In this document: positions 1 to 10,889 of the stretch, in pieces
Layout: the number at the start of each line of letters is the position of its first letter
Numbering within the stretch: position 1 is the stretch's first letter
Source: Callorhinus ursinus
Taxonomy: Eukaryota; Chordata; Mammalia; Carnivora; Otariidae
Length of the DNA stretch: 64,000 bases
Reading direction: 5' to 3'
NCBI RefSeq assembly: GCF_003265705.1
Contig: NW_020312849.1
Coordinates: 96,824-160,823, forward strand
Notes under the pieces: generated by a model
The model's input: the letters and a program-made list of their open reading frames with translations, nothing else
The model's database searches: none
Told to the model about the DNA's origin: nothing
Program-made: the position numbers and the translations under genes

Positions 1-592
1 TACAATGGAATATTATGCAGCCATCAAAAGGAAGGAAATCTTGCCATTTGCAACGATGTGGATGGAACTGGAGGGTATTATGCTGAGCCAAATAAGTCAA
101 TCAGAGAAAGACATGTATCATATGACCTCACTGATATGAGGAATTCTTAATCTCAGGAAACAAACAGGGTTGCTGGAGTGGTGGGGGGTCGGAGGGAGGG
201 GGTGGCTGGGTGATAGACATTGGGGAGGGTATGTACTATGGTGAGCGCTGTGAATCGTGAAAGACTGTTGAATCACAGACCTGTACCTCTGAAACAAATA
301 ATACATTATATGTTAAAAAAAAAAAGAAGAAGAAGAAGATAGAAAAGAAGATAGTATGAAGGGAAAAATGAAGGGGGGGGAATCAGAGGAGGAGACGAAC
401 CATGAGAGACTGTGGACTCTGAAAAACAAACTGAGGGTTCTAGAGGGGAGGGGGGTGGAGGGATAGGTTAGCCTGGTGAGAGGGCATGTACTGAATGGAG
501 CACTGGGTGTTATAGGCAAAGAATGAATCACGGAACACTACATCAAAGACTAATGATGTAATGTATGGTGATTAACATAACATAATAAAAGA
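1..592 (+). mobile_element. Young carnivoran L1, 3' end (ORF2 tail plus 3' UTR)
   Basis: The first 139 bases are the end of L1 ORF2. They are followed by a G-rich 3' UTR (polypurine blocks near 180-215 and 445-465) and an A-rich end (aacataacataataaaag, about 574-592). An internal A-rich/AAG stretch at 314-340 splits the 3' UTR. The same family recurs at 42379-42901, where the shared 82 bases after the ORF2 tail differ at only about three positions, so both copies are fairly recent. The element begins before the window, so its full length is unknown. Open frames on the opposite strand are antisense 3' UTR and not genes. Confidence 0.9.
2..139 (+). pseudogene. L1 ORF2 protein, C-terminal 45 codons
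   Basis: Read from base 2, the frame encodes the extreme C terminus of the L1 ORF2 protein (endonuclease and reverse transcriptase). It contains EYYAAIKRKEILPFATMWM and EGIMLSQISQSEKDMY and ends at a tga codon at 137-139. This part lies beyond the reverse-transcriptase domain, in the C-terminal segment that binds nucleic acid during target-primed reverse transcription. The frame is uninterrupted from the window edge to the stop. Whether the upstream part is intact cannot be seen, and most L1 copies are dead. It is annotated as a partial retrotransposon frame, not as a host gene. Confidence 0.85.
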
Positions 593-885
593 AAAAGAAT
601 AAAGACTGAGTGTGGGGGAAAACTAAAATCACTTGTAACCTTATATCACCTTAAATAAACAAATCTATTTAGTTTTTAATGAAAATAACATGTACTTAGC
701 TTGGAGACTTCAATTTAATTCCTCTAAGGGATCCCTCTGAAAATGACTATCCATAACTTCAGAAATTCAAAGAACTAACAGTGGAATGTGTGTTCCATTT
801 ATATCTTTAAATAAACATTATTTAAAACTAATAATGGTGCAAAACAAATACTGGCAGTTTATATTATCGAAGTGCCTTGAGTTTA
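593..885. other. AT-rich sequence, nothing recognised
   Basis: I see no repeat family, ORF or motif here beyond AT-rich sequence between the L1 tail and a MIR. Confidence 0.5.
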
Positions 886-1072
886 CCAAACAGATTTACA
901 AAATGGGATAGTATCTTATTGACCTTTGCAACAACCCCATGATGTGGCAGATGAAGAAAGGGGCTAGAAAGGCTATGACAGGACGTGCTGGAGGTGGGAG
1001 AGCTGTTAAGAAAGGGAATTGGCCTTGAACCCAGCTTTCCTGGCTCCTGCACTGGTGCTCTTCCAGCTCTTT
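886..1072 (-). mobile_element. MIR SINE relic
   Basis: The order is typical of an antisense MIR: a block like tttacaaaatgggatagtat, then aacaaccccatgatgtggcaga, a gaagaaaggggct segment, and an end like ttgaacccagctttcctggct. The copy is strongly diverged, as expected for this ancient core-SINE. Confidence 0.55.
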
Positions 1073-1245
1073 TACAAATAAAGATCTCCATTTACCTCTT
1101 GCACAAAGATGTAGGGAAGGAGGAAAAAACTCTAAGCCAGTGTTGGGAAAAACTCAGAATTTGCTTTGAATTTTTAAATAAAAAGTTCCCAATATGTTAA
1201 GGTTTAAGATTTTGCATACATAGCAATTACATATTTCTTTTCTTT

Positions 1246-1447
1246 CTTTTTTTTTTCTGTTTAGATTTTTTATTTATTTGACAGAGAAAGACACAGTGAG
1301 AGAAGGAACACAAGCAGGGGCTGTGGGACAGGGAGAAACAGGCTTCCCGCAGAGCAGGGAGCCCGATGCGGGGCTGGATCCCAGGACCCTGGGACCATGA
1401 CCTGAGCCGAAGGCAGACGCTTAATGACTGAGCCACCCAGGAGCCCC
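1246..1447 (-). mobile_element. Can-SINE (tRNA-derived), antisense
   Basis: From the left it shows the poly-T tail, the tttatttatttgacagag block, a GA-rich stretch, the gggagcccgatgcgggg segment and a terminal ctgagccacccaggagcccc. It is antisense to the usual head, which contains tRNA-like Pol III A and B boxes. Flanking target-site duplications are not clear. Confidence 0.93.
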
Positions 1448-2232
1448 ACAAATACATTTTTCTATGTTGAAGAAAAGAAGTCTTATCATAGAATGTTCGT
1501 TGGGTTATTTGGTATCAAAAATCCCTTTCAATGATGATTTTTATAGTCTAAACAAGGCAAGAACATAGAAATATAATTTCCTTTGAATGAAGTATGTGTT
1601 TAAATAAAAATAGTACCAACAACCCACACCCCAAATTCTAAAACATCAGGGATATTGAAAAATACCTTGGAATGAAAAAAAAAACATGTACCTGTCAGAA
1701 GAGCTGAATTCTGGCTCCCATACTGTCCTTCACCTTGGGTATGTCACTTACCCTTTCCTAGATACAGTTTTCTCAAGTGCGGAACAATGAAGCAGATGAC
1801 CTTGATGATCCTTTATCCTATAACTAATATGTTATAGTTCTAAAACTGGAGATAATTCTATAAATCTCATGAACCACAAACTGCTGCTATCTTTTTTCCT
1901 TAAACTAAATATATTGTATGATTTTACTGTATCAAAATGAAACATTTTATATTATGGCATTTAATGCTTTAAGCACGTAAGTGGTATCTATTTCCTATCC
2001 TTATTATTGATGATAATTTAAAATATTTTATTCTCTTAGTGAATGCTAATGTAAAAAGTCATTGAAAAATGCAGTTTCCTTCCTCTATATTCAGAATTTA
2101 ACATGCATTCACTCATTTAACCAGTATTTATTAGAGTAAGGAACTACAGTCATTTATATTTTAGATCAGCATATTATTACTATTCTGCTAGCAGTAGGAA
2201 ACTGTAAAAATACAAAATAGTATAATTTAGTG
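1448..2232. other. AT-rich sequence with a possible MIR near 1691-1815
   Basis: Around 1691-1815 the text (ctgaattctggctcccatac, cttgggtatgtcacttaccc, tctcaagtgcggaa) looks like a diverged sense MIR. The rest is AT-rich and unrecognised. Confidence 0.4.
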
Positions 2233-2463
2233 CAGGGCTTCTTTATCTTGACACTATGAACATTTTGGGGTGGGTAACTCTTCGTAGTATGTAGGATGTT
2301 TAGCATTCTTATGCATGTAGGATGTTTAGCAGCATCACTGACTTCTACCCATTAGATTTCATAGCAAGTCCCTCATCCCCAACCAGTCATGACAACCAAA
2401 AATGTCTCCAGATATTGCCAAGTATCCCCTGCAGGATAACATTGCCCTGACTGAGAACTACTA
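2233..2463. mobile_element. MER20-like hAT (Charlie) MITE
   Basis: The element runs from cagggcttctttatcttgac to ctgagaactactag and includes gacaaccaaaaatgtctcca, which I associate with the MER20 type of non-autonomous hAT element. A 17-bp word (atgtaggatgtttagca) is present twice, at 2289-2305 and 2315-2331, a small internal tandem duplication. A relative in the opposite orientation lies at 38741-38956. The exact family name is from memory. Confidence 0.6.
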
Positions 2464-2477
2464 GTTTAGGAGGAGAT

Positions 2478-2600
2478 TGGTGCTTTGGGGTTAGAAAGAC
2501 ATGTATTTGAATTTGGTCCAGCAGTTGCCGTCTATGTAATCTTTGGCAAATTATTTAACCCTGTGAGCCTCAGATACCCCATCTAGAATGAGGATAACAT
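2478..2600 (+). mobile_element. MIR SINE relic, sense
   Basis: It shows the usual sense MIR order: a ttagaaagacatgtatttga region, aatctttggcaaattattta, ccctgtgagcctcagatacc and catctagaatgaggataac. It abuts the LTR-like repeat that follows. Confidence 0.6.
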
Positions 2601-3108
2601 CTGTGATGGTTAATTTTATGTGACAACTTGACTGGGCTGCAGGATGCCCAGATATCTGGTTAAACATTATTACTGGGTCTGCCCGTGAGGATGTTTCCAG
2701 GAGAGATTAGAATCTGAATTGGTAGACTGTGATGTAAAGCAGATTGGTCTTCCCAGTGTGGGTGGGCTTCATCTAATCTGTTGAGGGTGTGACTAGAACA
2801 AGGTGGAGTAAGGGAGAATTTGTTCTTCAGTCTCACTGTTTGAGCTGGGACATTAGTCTTCTCCTGCCCTCAGACTGGGACATATTCCATCAGCCTTTGT
2901 TGTGCTCAGACCTTTGGACTAGGGGCTAGAGAGTTATGTAAAAACAACATATTTCCTGGGTCTCTAGCTTGCCGAAGGCAGATCATGGAAGTTATCAGCC
3001 TCCATAACTTCATAAGCCAATTCCTTATAATAAATCAATCTCTCTTTCCATCTCTTCCCCCCCCCAACCCTCCAACTATCTTTGTCTGGAAAACCTTGAC
3101 TAATACAA
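2601..3108 (+). mobile_element. Ancient LTR-like interspersed repeat, family uncertain
   Basis: It starts gatggttaattttatgtgac, continues gacttgactgggctgcagga, has an aataaa-type signal (ccttataataaatcaatct) about 75 bp before the end, and closes with accttgactaatacaata. This layout is familiar from mammal-wide LTR-type repeats ending in actaata(c). I cannot name the family with certainty. No internal viral sequence is attached. Confidence 0.5.
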
Positions 3109-3234
3109 TATCTAAATTAGTTTTGTGGAGATTAGAAGAAATAATAGTTGTAAAAATGCCTGATATCTGGGAGGTACTCAATACATTTTTGTCCTTTTTA
3201 AATTTCTTCTTCCATAAAAGTCAAATGGTAATTC

Positions 3235-3467
3235 TTTTTTTTCTTTTAAATGGTTGGTGTTTTCTTTTTTTCTTTTTTTAAGATTTTATTTATTTATTGG
3301 ACAGAGAGAGACATAGCAAGAGAGGGAACACAAGCAGGGGGAGTGGGAGAGGGAGAAGCAGGGTCCCCGCTGAGCAGGGAGCCCGATGTGGGGCTCGATC
3401 CCAGGACCCTGGGATCATGACCCGAGCCGAAGGCAGACCTTTAACGAATGAGCCACCCAGGCGCCCC
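3235..3467 (-). mobile_element. Can-SINE, antisense, with 16-bp target-site duplication
   Basis: The SINE body is at about 3275-3467. The target-site duplication tcaaatggtaattctt is present at 3221-3236 and 3468-3483, exact over 16 bp. The tail between the left duplication and the body is unusually long and contains ttctttttttctttt twice, separated by aaatggttggtg, so the tail appears to carry a local duplication. Confidence 0.95.
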
Positions 3468-3483
3468 TCAAATGGTAATTCTT

Positions 3484-3907
3484 GAATACAACTCAAAGCC
3501 TCAGAAAATAAGTTTTGCTGTGAGATCAAAATAATTTTCCAGTGGAACATTTACAGTCTCTTTGCCTACACATTTACCAAAGTTCTCTTTAACTTCAGGA
3601 GTCTTTCCTACATTCACCAAAACTAACAATGAAATTAGGCTAAGAGACTGTTACCATGTTTTCTTATAAATGGTAGCAACATAAAGAGGAAGCAAGAATC
3701 ATCAAAAGTATTATGGGTTTCAAGACTAATTTCCTTTGTTTTTAGTTTTTATAGCAATATGCAGAGCTAATTAAATGTGAGAAAAGAAATTTCCCTTTAA
3801 CTTGATCATAGGATCTCACATAATTCTCTTTGTTTTCTTAAATCGAATGCAGCTGAATGGATCAAGAAGAAACATGTGTCAAGTTGGCCAGGGTGTGCGT
3901 CACTCCT
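3484..3907. other. No recognisable feature
   Basis: Unique-looking AT-rich sequence without a repeat family or coding signal that I can support. Confidence 0.5.
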
Positions 3908-3995
3908 TCACTCTTTTATGCATTTATTAAGTGCTTACTAGATACCACCTAAGCACAGGACTACATAGTTCCTGTCTGAAGAGTTAAAAAGGAGG
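3908..3995 (-). mobile_element. L2 LINE 3'-end relic
   Basis: The text ttatgcatttattaagtgcttactagatacc followed by cctaagcacaggact matches the antisense of the conserved L2 3' end (sense ...gtgctcaataaatatttg...). It is short and diverged. Confidence 0.5.
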
Positions 3996-4939
3996 AAGTC
4001 AAGTACATCAATGATTTAGTATAATGTGATGTGTACATTATGCAACAGAAATAGGGATAAAAGGCATTTGAAATTAGATAATGCTACCCAACAACCCCAC
4101 TAGCCCCACCCCATCCTGCCCAAAGCTGGTTGTTAAACATTTACCATTGCATAAATATTCTGAGAACTATTTAAAGTTAGAACAGATAAGACCAATTGGA
4201 TACTGTGGGAAGAAGAAAAGGAAGAGTCTTGGGTTATCTCATTTCTAATTTGGGCAGCTGGGTAAATGGTGGCATTCATCACCAAGATAAGGGATTATAA
4301 CAGGAAGATACAGTTTTAGAAGAAAGATGATGAATTAGTTTTAAATTAATTGCATTTGAATAGAGACATACTTGGATAAATAGGTCTGGGGTAAGCGTAG
4401 AGTTTGGGGCTAAAGATATAGATTTGGATGCTATTAGCATGAGAAGCCATACAGTGAGTACAGCAGAGAGCAGGAGCCACAACCCTGGTGAGTGAAGACC
4501 ATTTGGTGCCATTAGAGAATGAGGAAAGCTAAAGATACAAAGGATGAGAGAAAGGAGTCACATAAGAAAAAAAAAGTGTTAAATGTCACAGAGAGGTCAA
4601 AATAAACAAGGTCAGTGAATTATCCATTGCCTTTGGAAATACAGAGGTTATTGGAGTTGAGGGAGACTAGGTTTGGTGCAATAGTGTTGGCGTAGGCCGG
4701 TCTGCAGTTACTGGGGAGTAGAAAAAGGAATGAAGACAATGAATGTAGACCACTCACTTAAGATGGTAGCTAAAGGGGAATGTGTGATCACAGGAAATTT
4801 TTATTTGTATTTAAATGTGGTCATTAAAGTATTTTCTATGCTGAAGGGAAAGCATAAATAATGAGTGAGAAGATAAAGGGAGAGAGAGAGGAGATGCAGT
4901 AAACAATGATAACCCTAGTGAACTACAACTTTTGGGCTT
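3996..4939. other. No recognisable feature
   Basis: About 0.9 kb of moderately AT-rich sequence. There are short purine runs (agataaagggagagagagag near 4872) but no repeat family that I can name and no coding evidence. Confidence 0.45.
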
Positions 4940-5340
4940 TATGCTCTGTGACTTTGGCTTTGGTCTTACGACCTGTTTTGGCTAATGGGACATTATCAAG
5001 CATGATGCCAGCAGAAGCTCAGTAAGCACTTGCATATTGGGATTTGTCTTCCTATGAAAGCCATTCACCGTGTTGTAAGAAAATTTGGACTAGAGACTAG
5101 TTTGGACTGCTAAATGATCAGTGGCCACAGAGAACTCTGGAAGATGAAAGACTACCTGGGATGGTTCAGCCCCAGCAGAGCTCTCAGCTTGCTGGAGCCA
5201 CATGAGTGACTCCAGACAAAAATCACCAGAAGAACCACCCAGGTGAGTCCCGTTCAGATTGCAGAATCATGTGCAAATAAGGGGATTGGTTTTAAGTGAT
5301 TTAATTTTGGGGTAGATTGTTATGCATTTAACAGATAAGT
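4940..5340 (+). mobile_element. MLT1-type (MaLR) LTR, diverged
   Basis: Signals in MLT1 order are: gtgactttggctttggtctt, gctaatgggacattatcaa, gatgccagcagaagctcag, then cacatgagtgactccagac, gcagaatcatgtgcaaataa and a final ttttaagtgatttaattttgg. The match is from memory of mammalian MaLR LTRs, and the copy is old. It is noncoding. Confidence 0.5.
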
Positions 5341-5917
5341 GAAATAGGAGGAAAACAGAGAAGTTGCCTGAGTCATTGTGAAGGGAATATTGCAAAGGCT
5401 CTGATTCAGGACTTCTGGGCTCTATTACTTAATTTGCATAATCTTGGATACATTATTTAGCTTTTTTGACTTTCAGTTGTTTCTCTGTACAATGATGATG
5501 GAATTGAAGTGAGGTGATAGAATCTTGATAAATATTTGCTGGTCTAATATTAAAGCACAGGTGGAAGGTTTAACTTTGAAGAGAAGAGGAATTCTTTGTT
5601 CTTTTAGACAGAAGGGAGGAAAGCTTCACAATAAGGATATGTTGAGGCAAGGCCCCAGGATTCATTAAGTTGCACTTAGCTATTCCCCTTTTTACATTTA
5701 TATAACATTTCGCAGTTATAAAATACTCTCTTGTATACGGTCTCATTTGATCCAATAAGGAAAGTAGGTAGACAACATTTGACTGTAAAAAAGTGGAAGC
5801 CTGAAAAATCTGAATTACTTGGCTAAATGTGCAGGCTTAAGAGGTGAGCAAGGATTAGAATGCAGTGCTTTGGACCCAGAATGCAAAATTCTCTCATGGC
5901 TTCAGAACAGGCTACAG
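5341..5917. other. No firm feature; possible MIR fragment near 5395-5530
   Basis: The segment gactttcagttgtttctctgtacaatgatgat is MIR-like but too diverged to call. The rest is unassigned. Confidence 0.35.
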
Positions 5918-6045
5918 ACTAAAAATGAGAGATTCTGGCTTCGGGCCCTGGCTCTGCCAAGTACTAAATATTACTTTGAGCAAATTACTTCATCTCTCCA
6001 AATTTCATGTATAGAATGCAAATAACAATTCCTTGCAATGTCAAA
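5918..6045 (+). mobile_element. MIR SINE relic, sense
   Basis: ctggctctgccaagtactaa, ttgagcaaattacttcatct and ctccaaatttcatgtataga give the sense MIR order (final word read as control of the cctcagtttcctcatctgta region). Confidence 0.6.
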
Positions 6046-6158
6046 GGGAGCCAGTGAGGTGGAGAAGCTCTTTGCAAACTCTGAAGTAACACACACATGT
6101 AACTGATTATTGTTTCCATCACTCTGCCTGGTGCATCTCATCAATATTATCACTGTGG

Positions 6159-6357
6159 GCGCCTGGGTGGCTCAGTCGGTTGAGCGACTGCCTTCGGCTC
6201 AGGTCATGATCCTGGAGTCCCGGGATCGAGTCCCGCATCGGGCTCCCTGCTCAGCAGGGAGTCTGCTTCTCCCTCTGACCCTCCCCTCTCTCATGTGCTC
6301 TCTCTCTCTCTCTCTCTCATTCTTTCTCTCAAATAAATAAATAAAATCTTAAAAAAA
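6159..6357 (+). mobile_element. Can-SINE, sense, with 16-bp target-site duplication
   Basis: The head is gcgcctgggtggctcagtcgg (A box tggctcagtcgg), with a B-box-like gggatcgagtccc, a CT-rich region ending in a (TC)n run, then aaataaataaataaaatctt and poly-A. The flanking duplication aatattatcactgtgg is exact at 6143-6158 and 6358-6373. Confidence 0.97.
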
Positions 6358-6418
6358 AATATTATCACTGTGGTCGTTTATGTCTTGTATTAGGTGTGTT
6401 ATAAAGAAAACGAATCTT

Positions 6419-6604
6419 GGGCGTTTGGGTGGCTCAGTTGGTTGGGTGACTGCCTTTGGCTCGGGTCGTGATTCCAGAGTCCCGGGATTGAGTCACGCAT
6501 CGGGCTCCCTGCTCAGTGGGGAGTGTGCTTTTCCCTCTGACCCTACCACCTCTTGTGCTCTCTCTCTCTCTCAAATAAATAAAATAAAATCTTAAAAAAA
6601 AAAA
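6419..6604 (+). mobile_element. Can-SINE, sense, with 16-bp target-site duplication
   Basis: A second SINE begins only 45 bp after the previous one's right duplication. Its own duplication is aaagaaaacgaatctt at 6403-6418 and aaagaaaatgaatctt at 6605-6620 (one mismatch). It is therefore an independent insertion, not a tandem copy. Its head is degraded (gggcgtttgggtgg). Confidence 0.95.
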
Positions 6605-6620
6605 AAAGAAAATGAATCTT

Positions 6621-7794
6621 TAGTGTTCCTTTACTTTTTCCCCTCCATCCTTCCATGTCTTCCTCTCCTTGGTGATCTTAAGCTGCCCAAGAGTCCTAGT
6701 TCTGGAACATTTTTACATTTAGTTCACTCATTAAAAACAAACTCAAACAGACTTGTCCTCTATTCCCCACATTTAAATTCGAGTTTTCTACATGCATCTA
6801 ATCCATACTTAGGAGATAAGGGTATTCCTGAATTACTGTCTTTCTAGTCTCACGTAAGATGTAGTTTCACATTGGCCTTAGCCCAAAGGAGCTAATACAG
6901 TGCTGAGAATCTTGGCATAGCCCCATGGGAAGACATACTAAGACATGAAATAAGTATAGGGTTTGTTACATGACCTCTGGTGACCCATTGTGCAGGCTTT
7001 TTGAGAGTCAACCCAATATTTCCTGTATGGTCCCTGATTATTTACTGTGTCCAGAATGGGACTATTTTTTATGGGTCTCATGTTTATTTTCATCCTGAAA
7101 TAAAAGACAAAATTTAAAGACAGAATATGACTGCGTCATTTAGAATGACCCAAGTGGGAAAACACCTTGAATATTCACTTAAAAAGCAGATGACTATGTT
7201 ATACTTTTAAAGACTAGACCTTGTGGAACAATCTAGTATTCAGAATGTAGAAGGACTTGAGTTCTCATGCTGTGTTCCACTTTGTCCTTTAGACCAGTCA
7301 CTGGGCATTTTTGCCTCACTGAGCTGATCGTATTTGCCACACACTGATCAAAATAATTTCACAGCCTTTAGCTTATTTTAAGAACTGAACAAATGTGCTG
7401 ATTTGTATAAATAAGACAGAGTGGAGAACTTTCCTGGGAAATGAGAGATATTTTGAAAACAACTGTCATACTGAAGATGACAGGGAGGCTTAATTAGCTG
7501 ATGCTTGCAAAGTACTTTGAAAATGAAACCCATGATGTCCTTACTAAGCATGATGAATACCATTTAATCTTGGATAAGTAAAAAGTCATATATTTTGAGA
7601 CATTTAAATTTGGTGTGTGTCTTCTACAAAATGCAGATTGTTCTTTTTGTAAAAAGAACAAATAAAACTCTTGTGAAAAATCCAGAAATGAGACAAATTT
7701 TTGAATACAAAGTTATTAGTCTTGAGGACTTAAATATGGAGAGCTGATGTGAAATTAGATCATGTTTTTTCGCCCAAATGTATGAATCTATTCA
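6621..7794. other. No recognisable feature
   Basis: About 1.2 kb with several short open frames but no codon or motif evidence for a gene, and no repeat that I can name. Confidence 0.45.
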
Positions 7795-7985
7795 GAGGCA
7801 TCGGCATAGCTGAAAGAACACTTGGTACCGAGTTGAAAGATCTGAGTTCCAGAACTGAGCTGCCTTTGCCAGCCAAGAGACTTTTTGTCAAGTCACTGGT
7901 TTCTTCATCTACAAAACAGAAAAAATTATAGTACCTCTCCTATTTATCTTCTAGGGTTGTTCCGAGACTCAAATGTGATCATATA
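7795..7985 (+). mobile_element. MIR SINE relic, sense
   Basis: It has a ctgagttccagaactgagct region, cttcatctacaaaacagaaa, then tatagtacctctcctattta and agggttgttccgagactcaa, the typical 3' half of a MIR. Confidence 0.65.
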
Positions 7986-8784
7986 GTCATTTGGTGATTG
8001 CACCTGTAAAAATGAAATGAAAGATATCATTTCTTTGAAACATTCAAAGTTTCAAAGAAAGCAAAAATGGCTTAATAAGTCTAATAATTAATACTTCACA
8101 GAGACTTTAATTCATCCCTTTCGTGTTCTTAAGTTCTTTCTTTCCTTTGTACCACTCTTTCTTTTCATGGGTCTAGAGAGGTTAGAGGTGAGAGATGGCA
8201 GGGAACTTTGAGGAGAGCTTTTCCCTTCTGTTAGAAACAGAGTGTCTTGTTACCAAACTTTCAGGAAAACCTCATCTGGAATGTTAACAGATGACAACTA
8301 GACTGCATTTTATAGGAATGGCCTTTTGGGGGAAACCTAGGATTTGAAATTTTAAATGCCTGAAGTTCTTCTACTGGCCAGCCCATGTTGCATCAAAACA
8401 AACATCCAGATAAAACATTTGGCATGACAGAAACAGATCTCCCCTTTAAGAACCAAACATCTACGAATGTCAACTCTATTCTAACTTGCACGGGTAGCTG
8501 TCTTGAGACAATTTCTAACGTTTCTTATTTAACACACATAAACATTACAGGACAGTAAAGATAGCTGTTGCTCCTCCTATTGAGTGGTCTAATTCTCTGC
8601 CACTCCAGTCTGGACTGGCTTTAGTTACTTGACCAAATGATTGAGGTAGAAGTGATATTCTAGGACTCTAGAGTTTAGCTCATAAGAAGCTTTGGAATTT
8701 TGACTTATGTTCACCCAACGATAGTTTTATTGAAAAACTAGGTTTTTATCATTAACTGTTATATATAATAGGTAATGTAATGGC
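7986..8784. other. No recognisable feature
   Basis: AT-rich unique-looking sequence. One short inverted pair, tctttgaaacattcaaagtttcaaaga near 8032-8058, could form a small hairpin. Confidence 0.4.
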
Positions 8785-8862
8785 TTATATTTTTTGAGAT
8801 TTTACTATATGCCAAGTACTATGCTAAGCACTTCACCTATGAACCATCCGTGTATTCCTACC
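8785..8862 (-). mobile_element. Possible MIR fragment
   Basis: gattttactatatgccaagtactatgctaagcacttcacctatg resembles the antisense MIR/L2 start. It is too short for certainty. Confidence 0.4.
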
Positions 8863-9305
8863 TGTCGCCTCACCTCCACTTCATAGAGTATCCATCCAGT
8901 GAGAGCTTCCTGAGTTCTGTGCCACTGTGCCCCGTCATGAATGAGGAACATGCAAGATTTCAAAAGGTATTGTTTTTCAGGGACATTCTCAAAGATTTCT
9001 CTCTCTCCAGCTTGGGAGAAATTAGTACATTCTCCCTCGTCTATAACGTGTAATTGAAGGATTACTTTATTTTTAGAGGATCCCACAGGCTTATCTTAGG
9101 CAAGACTGTACAACAGCCATGTTTCCACACCTCTTCATCATTCCTCCTGGAGTGATTCCTCCTCATCTGATTGTACCACTCACCACTCACTAATCTCATT
9201 GGGTCTCATTTCACAACTCTATACAAGAGGGACCCATGAAGGCAGTGCTCTGTTCTTTCCCTCAGGCGTTTGCCAGCCCTTCTGAAAGTTTCCACCACTG
9301 CCTGT
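8863..9305. other. No recognisable feature
   Basis: Short ORFs occur on both strands here, but none shows a family signature. Confidence 0.45.
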
Positions 9306-9664
9306 GTTAAAAATGGTTCTAACAGACTATGGGAGCGTGAATACCTGAGCAAACATGGTGTCTTTTTTTTTTTTTTTAAGATTTCATTTTTAGGTAATCT
9401 CTACACCCAACATGGGGCTCTAACTCACAACACTGAGATCAAGAGTCATATGCTCCACCGAGTGAGCCAACCAGGTGCCCTGCAAACATAGTGTCTTAAA
9501 ACCAGTTACAGGTTTTCACTGACCTATAGACAAGGTCAATTCTTCTGACTTTTGTAAATCTCAGACTCTGATCCCACTGCTTCCTATCATATCCTATAGA
9601 TGATTAGGTAACTGAAATTGAATCAAGTATAGGAAAAACGCTTTGCTTTTGGAGCTATTTGAGA
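9306..9664 (+). repeat. Local repeat copy A (SINE-interrupted)
   Basis: After removing the SINE at 9365-9480, this segment aligns in the same orientation to 14460-14685. Shared words include tgagcaaacatggtgtctta, acaggttttcactgac, caaggtcaattcttctgact and tatagatgattaggt. I estimate roughly 80-85% identity in the 3' three quarters and less in the first 45 bases. I do not recognise the family. It is either an old dispersed repeat or a local duplication. Confidence 0.75.
9365..9480 (-). mobile_element. Old short Can-SINE inside local repeat A
   Basis: Poly-T, then aagatttcatttttaggtaatctctacaccc, catggggctctaactcacaa, gagatcaagagtcatatgct and gtgagccaaccaggtgccc: the older Can-SINE type that lacks the CT-rich region. 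The duplication gcaaacatggtgtctt (9349-9364) is matched by gcaaacatagtgtctt (9482-9497), so it inserted into copy A. Copy B has no insertion at the same point. Confidence 0.9.
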
Positions 9665-9965
9665 GTGGTGCAATGTGAAAAATTATTTTGGCTATATTTA
9701 TTTTTCTTTGCTCAATCATATTATTGATGAGGGAACAGGAGGCAAGGTGAGGACAAAGCAGAAGCTGACACCCCCCAAGCGCCCCCCCATATATGTGACA
9801 TTCCTCATGCACTCCTGGCTGCCCTAAAGCTAAGGAAAGAAAAAACAAATAGTTAACTTACAGAGATTACAATCCTGCAAGACTAAAGTCTCCCTCAGTT
9901 TACAAATGTTTTAGCAATCTCCAAAGCATTTCTATCAAAGGCCTAGCTTCCAGAAGGAAACGTAG
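9665..9965. other. No recognisable feature
   Basis: Unique-looking sequence with a C-rich patch (acaccccccaagcgcccccccat, near 9769-9790). Confidence 0.4.
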
Positions 9966-10345
9966 ATACAATTAAATGTCCTTATAACCTGCAGCTCATT
10001 AACAGATACTTGAAGCGGGCAGAGTGTACTGTTCCTCCAAGGAAGCTCCTAACTATATTCATGTTAATGCCTTGCTAGAAGGAAAAAAAAACCCTTAACT
10101 TGACAATGGCAAGGCCTCTAGTATCTTGTAGGTCCTCTTTAGCATATGAAAGTTCTTTTGAAAACCTCCCTTTTCCTTACCTCCCCCAACCCCATAGTAT
10201 ATAATTAGCTACCCTTCACAACCCTGGGGCAGCAGCTCTTTCTGCCCACAGGCCCTGTCCCAGTGCTTTAATAAACCACCATTTTGCACTCAAGAATTCC
10301 TTCTTGGTTGTTGGCTCCAGACCTCACCCTACTGAACCTCACCTA
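9966..10345 (+). mobile_element. ERV1-type LTR, diverged, no internal region seen
   Basis: It is homologous to the LTR at 18236-18803: shared blocks are gcagctcattaacag/gcccattgacaag, ccttgctagaagg/ctttgctaagggc, ttgaaaacctcccttt/ttggaaacttccttt, agctctttctgccca and ccctgtcccagtgctttaat. A polyadenylation signal aataaa is at 10270-10275, followed by the short R/U5-like end (caagaattccttcttggttg). The 5' boundary is uncertain. No retroviral gene sequence flanks it. Confidence 0.7.
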
Positions 10346-10706
10346 TATTCCAAAACCCCATCATTATGATATCTGTCCTTTTATTTCCTTTTTCTCTGTG
10401 CATGCAGGGTTTTCTTGTATCTACATTGATCCCCCCCCATCTTTTTGCATATTCTTTGGATTAACAGACAGCTGAATATAGCCAGAGGTGGATGTACTAC
10501 AGAGCTAAGAAGCTTAAGTTTTAGAGCTCTTCACTTGAACGGGCTCTTTACAAAGCCCTGTACCTAATTTTTATTTTTTATATTAAAAAAGAAGGCCCCA
10601 TACATACAGTAAACTTTTGGTTCACAAATTCTGAATCTACTCCTGAGCACGGCTCCCCTGAAGGCCTGTGGCATTTGTCATGTTGCAGGACTTAATAACT
10701 GAATGA
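10346..10706. other. No recognisable feature
   Basis: Nothing assigned between the LTR and the next SINE. Confidence 0.45.
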
Positions 10707-10889
10707 GGGGCGCCTGGGTGGCTCAGTCGTTAAGCGTCTGCCTTCAGCTCAGGTCGTGATCCCGGGGTCCTGGGATGGAGGCCCGCATCGGGCTCCCTGC
10801 TCGGCGGGAAGCCTGCTTCTCCCTCTCCCACTCCCCCTGCTTGTGGTCCCTCTCACTGTCAAATAAATTAAAAACAAACAAACAAAAAC
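10707..10889 (+). mobile_element. Can-SINE, sense
   Basis: It starts ggggcgcctgggtggctcag and ends in an altered tail (aaataaattaaaaacaaacaaacaaaaa) in place of the usual aaatctt-poly-A. The likely imperfect duplication is taactgaatga before and aacctgaacga after. Confidence 0.95.

Noticed and set aside
118..531. Antisense ORFs at the window start
   Set aside because: They are reverse readings of the L1 3' UTR. A similar frame (starting with the same residues) recurs at 42666-42875 for the same reason.
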